Below, one piece after another: positions 7,956-17,106 of a DNA stretch of 17,472 nucleotides. Below the pieces are notes generated by a model. The model was not told where the DNA came from. It searched no databases and was given only the letters and a program-made list of their open reading frames with translations. Positions within the stretch are counted from its first letter, which is position 1. Each line of letters opens with the position of its first letter. The translations under genes were made by a program, and so were the position numbers. The stretch is from Sphingomonadales bacterium (GTDB lineage Bacteria; Pseudomonadota; Alphaproteobacteria; Sphingomonadales; Sphingomonadaceae), in NCBI GenBank assembly GCA_027489295.1, contig JAIYAA010000295.1, positions 1 to 17,472 on the forward strand, read 5' to 3'.

Positions 7956-9368
7956 ATGAACGCTTTTGAAGCACAGCGCGCCTTCGAGGAGCAGCTACGG
8001 GCCCACGCCCGCGCTGTCCCCAGCGCCGCACCCATGCTGCGACGGTCCACGATCCGCATGATTCTCTACACCGAGTTGCTACTGCTCGACAGTATCGCAA
8101 TTCTACTAGGGTTCTACATCGCGGCATGCTCGCGCGACGGCAACTGGCTGTCGCTGGCGGGCGTCAATGTCGGGATCTTCCTGCTGCCGATCACCCTCGG
8201 CACCGCGCTGGCCAGCGGCACCTATTCGCTGAGCTGCCTGCGCTATCCGGTCAGCGGGGTGAAGAGCATCTTCTCCGCCTTCTTCTTCTCGGTCTTCATC
8301 GTGCTGCTCGGCAGCTACCTGCTCACCGCCGAGCTGCCGCTGTCACGCCTGCAGCTGGCCGAGGGCGCGTTGCTCGCGCTCAGCATGGTGACGATCGGCC
8401 GGCTGGGCTTCCGCCGGCACGTCCGGGCGATGACGCACGGCACCCTGCTCGACGAGCTGGTGATCGTCGACGGCGTCGCGCTCGAAGTCGCCAGCGCGAC
8501 GGTCGCGCTCGACGCGCAGATCATCAACCTTTCGCCCAACCCGCGTGACCCGCAGATGCTGCACCGCCTGGGCACGACGGTGGTCGGGTTCGACCGGGTC
8601 ATCGTCGCCTGCACCGAAGAGCATCGCGCCGTCTGGGCGCTGTTGCTCAAGGGCATGAACATCAAGGGCGAGATCCTGGTGCCGCAGTTCAACGCGCTGG
8701 GTGCCATCGGCGTCGATTCCTACGAGGGCAAGGACACGCTGGTCGTGTCGCAGGGCCCGCTCAGCATGCCCAACCGCGCCAAGAAGCGCGCGCTCGATCT
8801 CGTCATCACCGTGCCGGCGCTGATCGCGCTGTCGCCGCTGATGATCCTGGTGGCGATCGCCATCAAGCTGGAGAGCCCGGGCCCGATCTTCTTCGCGCAG
8901 GACCGCGTCGGCCGCGGCAACCGGCTGTTCAAGATCCTCAAGTTCCGCTCGATGCGCGTGGCGCTGTGCGATGCCAACGGCAGCGTTTCGGCGAGCCGCG
9001 ACGACGATCGCATCACCAAGGTCGGCCGCTTCATCCGCAAGACCAGCATCGACGAGCTGCCGCAGTTGCTCAACGTGCTGCGCGGGGACATGAGCGTCGT
9101 CGGCCCGCGCCCGCACGCGCTGGGTTCGCGCGCGGCGAACCACCTCTTCTGGGAAATCGACGAGCGCTACTGGCATCGCCACACGCTGAAGCCGGGCATG
9201 ACCGGACTGGCCCAGATCCGCGGCTTCCGTGGCGCCACCGATCGCCGCGTCGATCTGACCAATCGCCTGCAGGCGGACATGGAATATATCGACGGCTGGG
9301 ATATCTGGCGGGATGTCACCATCCTGTTCAAGACGCTGCGCGTGATCGTGCACTCCAACGCCTTCTGA
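7956..9368 (+). CDS. gelB: GelB: undecaprenyl-phosphate glucose-1-phosphate transferase (sphingan priming enzyme)
   Basis: It transfers glucose-1-phosphate from UDP-glucose to undecaprenyl phosphate on the inner membrane, starting each sphingan repeat unit. The 470 residues give hydrophobic helices at about 36-57, 68-86, 103-125 and 137-152. A linker of about 120 residues follows, then the bacterial sugar transferase domain (about 274-470). That domain has a membrane hairpin at 280-303, DRVGR (316-320), the catalytic-type Asp366-Glu367 in SIDELPQ, VVGPRP (381-386) and LKPGMTGLAQIRG (411-423). The sequence agrees with the GelB/SpsB proteins as I recall them, including the MNAFEAQRAF start. The ATG at 7956 is therefore preferred over an in-frame TTG at 7875, which overlaps a possible -10 element. 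It stands 118 bp before rmlA. Confidence 0.93.
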   Translation: MNAFEAQRAFEEQLRAHARAVPSAAPMLRRSTIRMILYTELLLLDSIAILLGFYIAACSRDGNWLSLAGVNVGIFLLPITLGTALASGTYSLSCLRYPVSGVKSIFSAFFFSVFIVLLGSYLLTAELPLSRLQLAEGALLALSMVTIGRLGFRRHVRAMTHGTLLDELVIVDGVALEVASATVALDAQIINLSPNPRDPQMLHRLGTTVVGFDRVIVACTEEHRAVWALLLKGMNIKGEILVPQFNALGAIGVDSYEGKDTLVVSQGPLSMPNRAKKRALDLVITVPALIALSPLMILVAIAIKLESPGPIFFAQDRVGRGNRLFKILKFRSMRVALCDANGSVSASRDDDRITKVGRFIRKTSIDELPQLLNVLRGDMSVVGPRPHALGSRAANHLFWEIDERYWHRHTLKPGMTGLAQIRGFRGATDRRVDLTNRLQADMEYIDGWDIWRDVTILFKTLRVIVHSNAF

Positions 9369-9486
9369 ACCCGGCCGGTGCACGCGCCGCGCCACCGCGC
9401 GCAAGTGCATTGACATCCGCCCCGCTTCCGCATTTGTCGTTTCGTAGTTGTCGTTGCGGGCCCGCCCGCGCCATGGGGGAATTTGA
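9369..9486 (+). promoter_or_regulatory. gelB-rmlA intergenic region with TTGACA and a tandem TTGTCGTT repeat
   Basis: A perfect -35-type TTGACA sits at 9410-9415, but no good -10 follows at 16-18 bases. Two exact copies of TTGTCGTT, at 9434-9441 and 9448-9455, are spaced 14 bases start to start. A weak hairpin with arms TGCAC (9379-9383) and GTGCA (9405-9409) precedes them. The region may carry a separate rml promoter with a tandem activator or repressor site. A GGGGGA six bases before the ATG is a good ribosome binding site for rmlA. Confidence 0.45.
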
Positions 9487-10365
9487 ATGAAGGGTATCAT
9501 CCTTGCGGGAGGCAGCGGCACGCGCCTCTACCCCGCAACGCTGTCGATCTCGAAGCAGCTGCTTCCCGTCTACGACAAGCCGATGATCTTCTATCCCCTG
9601 TCGGTGCTGATGCTGACCGGGATCCGCGACATCCTGATCATCTCCACCCCGCGCGACCTGCCGATGTTCCAGGCGCTGCTCGGCGACGGATCGGCCTTCG
9701 GCATCAACCTCAGCTATGCAGAGCAGCCCTCGCCCAACGGCCTGGCGGAAGCGTTCATCATCGGCGCCGATTTCGTCGGCAACGATCCCAGCGCGCTGAT
9801 CCTGGGCGACAACATCTATCACGGCGAAAAGATGGGCGAGCGCTGCCAGGCAGCTGCAGCCCAGGCGTCGCAGGGCGGTGCGAACGTGTTCGCCTATCAT
9901 GTCGACGATCCCGAGCGGTACGGCGTGGTCGCCTTCGATCCCGAGACGGGCGTCGCGACCAGCGTCGAGGAAAAGCCGGCCAACCCCAAGTCGAACTGGG
10001 CGATCACCGGCCTCTATTTCTACGACAAGGACGTGGTCGACATCGCCAAGTCGATCCAGCCCTCCGCGCGCGGCGAGCTCGAGATCACCGACGTCAACCG
10101 CATCTACATGGAGCGCGGCGACCTCCACATCACGCGCCTTGGCCGCGGCTACGCCTGGCTCGACACCGGCACGCATGACAGCCTGCACGATGCCGGCTCG
10201 TTCGTCCGGACGCTGGAGCACCGCACCGGCGTGAAGATCGCCTGCCCCGAGGAAATCGCGTTCGAGAGCGGCTGGCTGGGCGCCGACGATCTGCTCAAGC
10301 GCGCCGCCGGGCTCGGCAAGACCGGCTATGCGTCCTATCTCCGCAAGCTGGTGGCCGCCGCATGA
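9487..10365 (+). CDS. rmlA: RmlA: glucose-1-phosphate thymidylyltransferase
   Basis: It makes dTDP-glucose from dTTP and glucose-1-phosphate, the first step of dTDP-L-rhamnose synthesis in the cytoplasm. The 292-residue protein has the usual family length. It shows the nucleotide-binding loop GGSGTRLYP (8-16), [25 protein letters not shown], the metal/substrate-binding LGDNIYHG and VEEKP. The C-terminal [13 protein letters not shown] is typical of short RmlA enzymes. The start has a GGGGGA site. Its stop overlaps the rmlC start by 4 bp (ATGA), so the rml genes form one operon. Confidence 0.96.
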   Translation: MKGIILAGGSGTRLYPATLSISKQLLPVYDKPMIFYPLSVLMLTGIRDILIISTPRDLPMFQALLGDGSAFGINLSYAEQPSPNGLAEAFIIGADFVGNDPSALILGDNIYHGEKMGERCQAAAAQASQGGANVFAYHVDDPERYGVVAFDPETGVATSVEEKPANPKSNWAITGLYFYDKDVVDIAKSIQPSARGELEITDVNRIYMERGDLHITRLGRGYAWLDTGTHDSLHDAGSFVRTLEHRTGVKIACPEEIAFESGWLGADDLLKRAAGLGKTGYASYLRKLVAAA

Positions 10366-10928
10366 CCCAGGTCCACCACCACGAACTGTCCGGCGTGATC
10401 GAGTTCACGCCGCCCAAATATGGCGATCACCGCGGTTTCTTCTCCGAGGTGTTCAAGCAGTCGACGCTCGATGCCGAGGGCGTCGAGGCGCGCTGGGTGC
10501 AGGACAATCAGAGCTTCTCGGCCGCGCCCGGCACGATCCGCGGCCTGCACCTGCAGGCCCCGCCCTTCGCCCAGGCCAAGCTGATCCGCGTGCTGCGCGG
10601 CGCGATCTTCGACGTCGCGGTCGACATCCGTCGCGGCTCGCCCACCTATGGCAAGTGGGTCGGCGTCGAGCTTTCGGCGGAGAAGTGGAACCAGTTGCTG
10701 GTGCCAGCCGGCTTTGCGCACGGCTTCATGACGCTCGTTCCGGATTGCGAGATCCTCTACAAGGTCAGCGCCAAATATTCGAAGGATTCGGAAATGGCGA
10801 TCCGCTGGGACGATCCCGACCTCGGCATCACCTGGCCGGACATCGGCGTCGAGCCCGTGCTATCCGAAAAGGACGCCGAAGCCCCGCGCTTCGCCGACTT
10901 CAACACCCCCTTCTTCTATCAGGGCTGA
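10362..10928 (+). CDS. rmlC: RmlC: dTDP-4-dehydrorhamnose 3,5-epimerase
   Basis: It epimerises dTDP-4-keto-6-deoxyglucose at C3 and C5, the third step of the pathway. The 188-residue cupin protein has the expected length. It shows [11 protein letters not shown] near the N-terminus, the catalytic His63 in RGLHLQ, HGF (120-122) in the substrate pocket, and Tyr133 in ILYKVS, the usual acid. The start overlaps the end of rmlA by 4 bp, and rmlB follows after 3 bp. The order A-C-B-D is the one described for sphingan clusters. Confidence 0.95.
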   Translation: MTQVHHHELSGVIEFTPPKYGDHRGFFSEVFKQSTLDAEGVEARWVQDNQSFSAAPGTIRGLHLQAPPFAQAKLIRVLRGAIFDVAVDIRRGSPTYGKWVGVELSAEKWNQLLVPAGFAHGFMTLVPDCEILYKVSAKYSKDSEMAIRWDDPDLGITWPDIGVEPVLSEKDAEAPRFADFNTPFFYQG

Positions 10929-10931
10929 GCC

Positions 10932-11993
10932 ATGCAGCAGACCTTCCTCGTCACCGGCGGCGCCGGCTTCATCGGCTCCGCGGTGGTGCGCCACCTCGTC
11001 CGCCAGGGCGCCCGCGTCATCAATCTCGACAAGCTCACCTATGCCGGCAACCCGGCCTCGCTGACCGCGATCGAGAACGCGCCCAACTACCGCTTCGTCC
11101 ATGCCGACATCGCCGACACCGCGACGATCGTGCCGCTGCTCCGCGAAGAGCAGGTCGATGTGGTGATGCACCTCGCCGCCGAGAGCCATGTCGATCGCTC
11201 GATCGACGGTCCGGGCGAGTTCATCGAGACCAACGTCGTCGGCACGTTCAAGCTGCTCCAGTCGGCGCTGCAATATTGGCGCGAACTGGAAGGCGAGAAG
11301 CGCGACGCTTTCCGCTTCCACCACATCTCCACCGACGAAGTGTTCGGCGACCTGCCGTTCGACAGCGGCATCTTCACCGAAGACACGCCCTATGACCCCT
11401 CCTCGCCCTATTCGGCGTCGAAGGCGGCGAGCGACCATCTGGTGCGCGCCTGGGGCCACACCTATGGCCTGCCGGTGGTGCTGTCGAACTGCTCGAACAA
11501 TTACGGGCCGTTCCACTTCCCCGAAAAGCTGATCCCGCTGACGATCCTCAACGCGCTCGAGGGCAAGCCCCTGCCCGTCTACGGCAAGGGCGAGAACATC
11601 CGCGACTGGCTGTATGTCGACGATCACGCCAAGGCGCTGGCGACCATCGCGACCACCGGCAAGGTCGGCCAGAGCTACAATGTCGGCGGCCGCAACGAGC
11701 GCACCAACCTGCAGGTGGTCGAGACGATCTGCGACCTGCTCGACCAGCGCATTCCGCTGGCCGATGGCCGCAAGCGCCGCGAGTTGATCACCTTCGTCAC
11801 CGATCGCCCCGGCCATGACCGCCGCTATGCGATCGACGCGACCAAGCTCGAAACCGAACTGGGGTGGAAGGCCGAGGAGAATTTCGACACCGGCATCGCC
11901 GCGACGATCGACTGGTATCTCGAGAATGAATGGTGGTGGGGTCCGATCCGCTCCGGCAAATATGCCGGCGAGCGGTTGGGGCAGACCGCCTGA
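10932..11993 (+). CDS. rmlB: RmlB: dTDP-glucose 4,6-dehydratase
   Basis: It converts dTDP-glucose to dTDP-4-keto-6-deoxyglucose with bound NAD+. The 353-residue extended short-chain dehydrogenase has TGGAGFIGS (8-16), DKLTYAGN (33-40) and [12 protein letters not shown]. The catalytic Thr134-Asp135-Glu136 lies in STDEVFGD, with the YxxxK pair Tyr160/Lys164. [14 protein letters not shown] and the C-terminal [11 protein letters not shown] are also RmlB landmarks. It starts 3 bp after rmlC, and its TGA overlaps the rmlD ATG by one base. Confidence 0.96.
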   Translation: MQQTFLVTGGAGFIGSAVVRHLVRQGARVINLDKLTYAGNPASLTAIENAPNYRFVHADIADTATIVPLLREEQVDVVMHLAAESHVDRSIDGPGEFIETNVVGTFKLLQSALQYWRELEGEKRDAFRFHHISTDEVFGDLPFDSGIFTEDTPYDPSSPYSASKAASDHLVRAWGHTYGLPVVLSNCSNNYGPFHFPEKLIPLTILNALEGKPLPVYGKGENIRDWLYVDDHAKALATIATTGKVGQSYNVGGRNERTNLQVVETICDLLDQRIPLADGRKRRELITFVTDRPGHDRRYAIDATKLETELGWKAEENFDTGIAATIDWYLENEWWWGPIRSGKYAGERLGQTA

Positions 11994-12859
11994 TGCGCAT
12001 CCTCGTCACCGGGCATGACGGCCAGGTCGCCCAGGCGCTGGGCGAACAGGCGGAGGGCCATGAGCTTATCTTCACCAGCTATCCCGAGTTCGATCTCTCC
12101 AAGCCGGAGACGATCGAGGCGGCGGTGGCGAAGATCCAGCCCGAGCTGATCGTGTCGGCGGCTGCGTATACGGCGGTCGACAAGTCCGAGAGCGAGCCCG
12201 AGCTCGCCATGGCGATCAACGGCGACGGCCCCGGCGTACTGGCGCGCGCGGGCGCGAAGATCGGCGCGCCGATCATCCATCTGTCGACCGACTATGTGTT
12301 CGACGGCAGCCTGGACCGCCCGTGGCGCGAAGACGACCCCACCGGTCCGCTCGGCGTCTATGGCGCCACCAAGCTGGCCGGCGAGCAAGCGGTGCAGGCC
12401 TCGGGCGCGACCAACGCGGTGATCCGGCTCGCCTGGGTCTACAGCCCGTTCGGCAACAACTTCGTCAAGACGATGCTGCGCCTCGCCGAGACGCGGGACA
12501 CGCTGAACGTGGTCGAGGACCAGCAGGGCTGCCCGAGCTCGGCGCTGGACATCGCCACGGCGATCCTCAAGGTCGTAGGCCATTGGCAGCAGAACGGCGC
12601 CACCAGCGGCCTGTATCACTTCACCGGATCGGGCGAGACCAACTGGGCCGACTTCGCGCGCGCGATCTTCGCGGAAAGCGCCAAGCACGGCGGTCCGACC
12701 GCCGAGGTGACCGGCATTCCCACCTCCGGCTACCCCACCCCGGCGAAGCGCCCGGCCAATTCGCGGCTCAATTGCGACAAGTTCGCCGAAACCTTCGGCT
12801 ATCGTGCACCCGCCTGGCAGGACTCGGTGGCGGAAGTGGTAGGTCGCCTCCTGGCATAA
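11993..12859 (+). CDS. rmlD: RmlD: dTDP-4-dehydrorhamnose reductase
   Basis: It reduces dTDP-4-keto-L-rhamnose to dTDP-L-rhamnose, the donor for the rhamnose in the sphingan backbone. The 288-residue reductase has a Rossmann start ([16 protein letters not shown]), AAAYTAVDKSE, STDYVFDG (98-105), Tyr123/Lys127 in YGATK, and the C-terminal region RPANSRLNCDKF typical of RmlD. The open frame extends upstream to 11930, but the ATG at 11993 gives the normal N-terminus and overlaps the rmlB stop (TGATG). It is the last gene of the operon, and a hairpin begins about ten bases downstream. Confidence 0.95.
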   Translation: MRILVTGHDGQVAQALGEQAEGHELIFTSYPEFDLSKPETIEAAVAKIQPELIVSAAAYTAVDKSESEPELAMAINGDGPGVLARAGAKIGAPIIHLSTDYVFDGSLDRPWREDDPTGPLGVYGATKLAGEQAVQASGATNAVIRLAWVYSPFGNNFVKTMLRLAETRDTLNVVEDQQGCPSSALDIATAILKVVGHWQQNGATSGLYHFTGSGETNWADFARAIFAESAKHGGPTAEVTGIPTSGYPTPAKRPANSRLNCDKFAETFGYRAPAWQDSVAEVVGRLLA

Positions 12860-12868
12860 AATGCCCGG

Positions 12869-12911
12869 CCCGACCCTGTGCGCGGCGGGGTGGCTGCGCA
12901 CTCCGGTCGGG
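12869..12911 (+). terminator. Probable terminator of the rml operon
   Basis: The outer arms CCCGACC (12869-12875) and GGTCGGG (12905-12911) and the inner arms GTGCGC (12878-12883) and GCGCAC (12896-12901) form an interrupted GC-rich stem, with only TTT following. The short T run makes the Rho-independent reading plausible rather than certain. Confidence 0.55.
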
Positions 12912-12932
12912 TTTCATCGACATCGCCGGCTG

Positions 12933-12957
12933 CGGGGAGCATCACCGATGCTCCCCG
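12933..12957. terminator. Perfect 11-bp inverted repeat between convergent genes
   Basis: The arms CGGGGAGCATC (12933-12943) and GATGCTCCCCG (12947-12957) pair perfectly around a 3-base loop. It lies 15 bases beyond the stop of the minus-strand gene ending at 12973 and just after the rmlD hairpin. It would end transcription from the minus strand, although no T run follows on either side. A protein-binding palindrome is the alternative. Confidence 0.5.
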
Positions 12958-12972
12958 ATCAGCGCCAGGCCG

Positions 12973-13785
12973 TCACTTCCTGAACGGCGCGACCAGGGGC
13001 TTGATCGTCTTGAACACGGCCTCACGCAGCGTCCGCACGGGCGCGGCGACGAGGTGATCGAACGCGAGCGTCATCCCGCTCACCCGCTGGGGTGCGACGT
13101 CGCTGCGGATCTTGAACGATTCGACCACCTCGATATCGGAAACCAGCCGCCCCTTGATGCGGTTGATGACATTCTCGCCATGCACCACCTGCAGCCATAC
13201 CGGCCGCTCGGCGACCTGGGTGATCTTCCACTTCTGGCCTAGCTCATGATGGGGCTTGGCCCAGATCGTCTCGACGCTGGCGAGATCGCGCTCGACCAGC
13301 GAGGTGAACGGATTGCTGTGGTCCGCAGCGGTGTAGAGCCGGCCCTGGCGCATCGCGATGCCCTGGGTGAAGTTCAGCACCGTCTGTGCCGGCGCATCCT
13401 TCGCCGCGGCCTGCACCCGTGCTACGAAGTCGTTCGAAAGCGCGTCGTCATTGTCCAGCCGCGTGGTGACGATCAGCTGCTCGCCGGGCGTCGCCAGCGC
13501 CTTCACGTCGTCGGCAATCATCGCCTTGTCGAACATCGCGACGTAGCGCGGCGTGAAGTTGTAGATCTGCCGATCGCGCTCGATCCGCTCGCGGAACTCG
13601 GCGGGGGTGTCCTTGTCGAAGTAGATGAGCCAGTGGAAATTGCGCTCGGTCTGGCCCGCGATGCTCGGCAGGCAGAACTGCTCGAACAGCCCGAAACGGC
13701 GGTCGAGCCAACCCGGCGAATTGCGGATCGCCACCTCGCGGCCCGGGCTGGCGATGTTGAAGCGCGTCAGGATCACGTGAAGCAT
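12973..13785 (-). CDS. Putative rhamnosyltransferase-family glycosyltransferase
   Basis: The 270-residue soluble protein begins MLHVILTRFNIASPG and contains WLIYFDKDTP (52-61). It also has a DNDD metal/nucleotide-sugar motif in TTRLDNDDALSNDF (Asp111-Asp114). This pattern fits the family annotated as putative rhamnosyltransferase (Rhamno_transf, PF11316 as I recall), which relates to GT-A enzymes. Donor and acceptor are not known. Its position beside the dTDP-rhamnose genes, but in the opposite direction, makes a rhamnose donor attractive but unproven. It is not one of the four known sphingan backbone transferases (GelB, GelL, GelK, GelQ). The C-terminal 40 residues are basic and amphipathic, so membrane association is possible. 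The ATG at 13785 has no strong ribosome site. Confidence 0.7.
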   Translation of the reverse strand: MLHVILTRFNIASPGREVAIRNSPGWLDRRFGLFEQFCLPSIAGQTERNFHWLIYFDKDTPAEFRERIERDRQIYNFTPRYVAMFDKAMIADDVKALATPGEQLIVTTRLDNDDALSNDFVARVQAAAKDAPAQTVLNFTQGIAMRQGRLYTAADHSNPFTSLVERDLASVETIWAKPHHELGQKWKITQVAERPVWLQVVHGENVINRIKGRLVSDIEVVESFKIRSDVAPQRVSGMTLAFDHLVAAPVRTLREAVFKTIKPLVAPFRK

Positions 13786-14043
13786 CGGTTCGATCAGCCC
13801 CGGTCTAGCAAAACGAAGAAAGCCCGGCCGCTACAACGGCCTTGTTCGAACAACGCGCAAGAAACAGGGTACACGCGAACGGCACGTTCGTCTTCGCCCA
13901 CCCCGCTGGTTGCCGCCATTCCCGCGAACGGTTACGGGATATTCCGGAACTGGGCAACCGGGGATTGCTGCACTGCGCAATGACACGCGGCCGGAACGAC
14001 AAACGGCTTGCCGCCCGCGCCCCCCGCGCCTAACCCTCCGCCC
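13786..14043. promoter_or_regulatory. Divergent intergenic region with GTTCG-type palindromes
   Basis: No gene is visible here. The region lies between the starts of the minus-strand glycosyltransferase-like gene and the plus-strand permease, so it should hold both promoters. It contains the perfect 12-bp palindrome TTGTTCGAACAA (13842-13853) and the interrupted palindrome CGAACG-GCA-CGTTCG (13876-13890). Another CGAACG half-site lies near 13925. No convincing -35/-10 pair was found. Confidence 0.4.
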
Positions 14044-14952
14044 GTGCCCGACGCCCGTCCCGATCGCATTGCCACCGGCCTGGCGCTTCGCCTGTTCGCC
14101 ATTGCCTGCCTGTCGACCATGTCGGCGCTCATCAAGATGTCGGAACTGCGCGGCGCCTCGCTGATCGAGACGATGTTCCACCGCCAGCTCTGGGCGGTGC
14201 CGCTGGTCACCTTGTGGGTGGTGATGGGCCCGGGGCTCAAGTCGCTCAAGACGCAGCGCTTCGGCGCGCATGTCTGGCGCACCGCGGTGGGCCTCACGGG
14301 CATGATCTTCACCTTCGGCGCGGTGATCCTGCTGCCCCTGGCCGAGGCGCAGACCTTCCAGTTCACCGTGCCCATCTTCGCCACGCTGCTCGGCGCGCTG
14401 ATCCTGGGCGAGCCGACCGGCCGGCATCGCTGGGGCGCAGTGATCGTCGGCTTCCTCGGCGTGCTGATCGTCGTCCAGCCGGGCCGGGAAGCCATTCCGA
14501 TCTTCGGCGCCTTCGTCGGACTGATGGCGGCGTTGTTCGTCGCCATCGTTGCGATCACGCTGCGGCAGATCACCCGCACCGAAAGCGCCGGCACCACCGT
14601 CTTCTGGTTCTCGCTGCTCTCGGTGCCCGTGCTCGGCGCCATCTACGCGTTCAACTTCCGTCCGCACGATGCCGAGACCTGGGCGATCCTCATCGCCACG
14701 GGACTCGTGGGCGGTGTCGGCCAGCTGGCGCTGACCGGTGCGATGCGCTTCGCCCCCGTCTCGGCGGTGGTACCGATGGACTATTCGGGGCTGATCTGGG
14801 CGACGCTCTACGGCTGGCTGCTGTTCGACGTGTTCCCGACCTTTTCGACCTGGCTCGGTGCGCCGGTGATCATCGCCAGCGGGCTCTACATCGTCTATCG
14901 CGAGCAGAAGCTGGCCCGCGGCCAGGCTAGCTACGCCGAAACGCCACTATGA
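14044..14952 (+). CDS. EamA/DMT-superfamily permease
   Basis: The protein is 302 residues from a GTG at 14044, with about ten hydrophobic helices in two EamA-type repeats. The first repeat contains the family-typical LLPLAEAQTFQFTVPIFATLLGALILGEPTGRHR region, and the second contains MDYSGLIWATLYGWLLFDVFP. This is the drug/metabolite transporter layout of ten-helix inner-membrane permeases; the substrate cannot be read from sequence. A TTG at 14008 would add a Pro/Ala-rich, unlikely N-terminus, so the GTG is preferred, but the start is uncertain. The 3' end overlaps the opposing methyltransferase gene by 26 bp. Confidence 0.8.
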   Translation: MPDARPDRIATGLALRLFAIACLSTMSALIKMSELRGASLIETMFHRQLWAVPLVTLWVVMGPGLKSLKTQRFGAHVWRTAVGLTGMIFTFGAVILLPLAEAQTFQFTVPIFATLLGALILGEPTGRHRWGAVIVGFLGVLIVVQPGREAIPIFGAFVGLMAALFVAIVAITLRQITRTESAGTTVFWFSLLSVPVLGAIYAFNFRPHDAETWAILIATGLVGGVGQLALTGAMRFAPVSAVVPMDYSGLIWATLYGWLLFDVFPTFSTWLGAPVIIASGLYIVYREQKLARGQASYAETPL

Positions 14953-15556
14953 GGTTGTTGGCGGGCATCGCCACCCGCCGATCGAACACGAGGCCTTGCG
15001 CCCCCGCCGCCGCGATCACCTCGTCCAGCAAGCGCAGCCCCCAGGCAGGATCCCGCGCCCGCAGCGACTGGTCGAAATCCTCGTTCGAGGGCGCGGTGAG
15101 CACCCCCGCCTCGCGATAGGGCCCGTAGAGGATCAGCGGCCCGCCCGGCGGCAGCAGCCGCCCCGCCCCGGCCATCAGCCCCAGCGTCGCGTCCCACGGG
15201 CTGATATGGACCATGTTGATGCAGAGGATCGCATCGGCATGGGAGACCGGCCAGCGCGCCGCCGCGGCATCGAGCGCGACCGGCGGGCGGACATTGGCCA
15301 GCCCCGCGCACCAGGATGCGATCGAGGCGAGCGCATCGGGGTCCGGATCGCTCGGATGCCATTCCAGCCTGGGGAAATGCTCGGCGAAATAGGCGCAATG
15401 CTCGCCGCTGCCGCTCGCCACTTCGAGCACCGCGCCGGATGCGGGCAGCAGTTCGCCCAGCATCGTCGCGATCGCCGCGCGGTTGCGCAGCGTCGCGGGC
15501 GCGTGGCGTCGCACGCCTTCGGGCGGGGCGAGCCAGCTGCGCTCGCGGTCGCTCAT
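14927..15556 (-). CDS. DUF938-family SAM-dependent methyltransferase-like protein
   Basis: The 209-residue product begins MSDRERSWLAPP and has RHAPATLRNR, then the SAM-binding motif VLEVASGSGEHCAYFA (about 43-58). HPSDPDPDALASI, an INMVHISPWDAT segment and GPLILYGPYREAGVLTAPSNEDFDQSLRARDP follow. This order is characteristic of DUF938 (PF06080) proteins; the methylated substrate is unknown. The frame stays open to 16519, but the upstream part is out-of-frame shadow of the next genes. The ATG at 15556 overlaps the upstream gene's stop by 4 bp (ATGA), and this decides the start. Confidence 0.85.
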   Translation of the reverse strand: MSDRERSWLAPPEGVRRHAPATLRNRAAIATMLGELLPASGAVLEVASGSGEHCAYFAEHFPRLEWHPSDPDPDALASIASWCAGLANVRPPVALDAAAARWPVSHADAILCINMVHISPWDATLGLMAGAGRLLPPGGPLILYGPYREAGVLTAPSNEDFDQSLRARDPAWGLRLLDEVIAAAGAQGLVFDRRVAMPANNLIVAFRRS

Positions 15557-16056
15557 GCCGTCGCCCGCGCCTGGGCGAGCAGCCGCTTGCCGCGCAGGTA
15601 CATCTCGACCCGCATCGCGCTGAACAGCCCCAGCGCCATCGTGCCGAAGGCCTGGCTCAGCAGCATCACGTTGAGGTGCAGCGCCGAGCCCTCGGCCTGG
15701 CCGACCATCTTCACCGCGATCAGCACGACGATGAACAGCAGCCCGCCGATCGATGCCTTCTGGTTGAGCTGGTGCGTCGCGGGATCGACCGAGAGGTGCA
15801 TCAGTCTGCCCCGCTGCCACCCCAGCCCCGCGCCGACCGCCAGCGCTGCGGCGCACAGCGCCCAGCCGCCCAGGCTCGGCTGCGCCTGGACGAACAGGCT
15901 GGCGACGAGCAGCGCATAGAGGCTGGGGATGATCCACAGCCGCTCGAGGGTCAGCGGCCGCGCCTTTGACATGCGGCGGATGCGGAGCGCGAGGATGAGG
16001 CCCACGACGAGCGCGGTGATGCCGTAGCGAAGCAGGTGCGGCGTATCGAACTGCAT
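15553..16056 (-). CDS. CcdC/DUF1453-like integral membrane protein
   Basis: The 167-residue protein has four to five hydrophobic helices. It contains RIRRMSKARPLTLERLWIIPSL near the N-terminus and GRLMHLSVDPATHQLNQKAS in a loop. The Arg-rich cytoplasmic segment followed by a proline-containing helix resembles the CcdC/DUF1453 family, named after a Bacillus protein encoded near cytochrome c biogenesis genes; the actual role is unknown. Its stop overlaps the DUF938 gene start (ATGA), so the two are co-transcribed. The ATG at 16056 is preceded by a G-rich stretch that could serve as a ribosome site. Confidence 0.7.
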   Translation of the reverse strand: MQFDTPHLLRYGITALVVGLILALRIRRMSKARPLTLERLWIIPSLYALLVASLFVQAQPSLGGWALCAAALAVGAGLGWQRGRLMHLSVDPATHQLNQKASIGGLLFIVVLIAVKMVGQAEGSALHLNVMLLSQAFGTMALGLFSAMRVEMYLRGKRLLAQARATA

Positions 16057-16185
16057 GGCGGAGTCCCCCCGAGAGCGATGCGGTGCAGCATAGGGGGAAG
16101 TGCGGCGAGGTCGAGTGGTTCCTGTCCATTGGCTGACGCCATGAACGGGGGGGGGACCCGGATCGAGGGGCCCCCGCCCACCCGG
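16057..16185. other. Intergenic region with a G9 tract and GC-rich inverted repeat
   Basis: It holds the upstream region of the CcdC-like gene. A run of nine G occupies 16147-16155, and a GGGGCCCC core lies at about 16167-16174. Read on the minus strand, the two C/G-rich blocks after the monooxygenase remnant's stop could fold into a hairpin, but no T run follows. Confidence 0.4.
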
Positions 16186-17013
<828 letters not shown>

Positions 17014-17106
17014 TCAAGCAACAGCGACGTGACAAGAGATCGGCAACACCGCGGCGGATGCTTGCAGCCGAACACTCGCCGCGATCTTCCTCCCCCCAAA
17101 CGCAAG

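Noticed and set aside
17050..17083. Imperfect hairpin (CGCGGCG/CGCCGCG) upstream of the monooxygenase remnant, considered as a small RNA or att site
   Set aside because: A 7-bp GC stem with a 20-base loop is expected by chance at this GC content, and no tRNA-like or repeat structure accompanies it.
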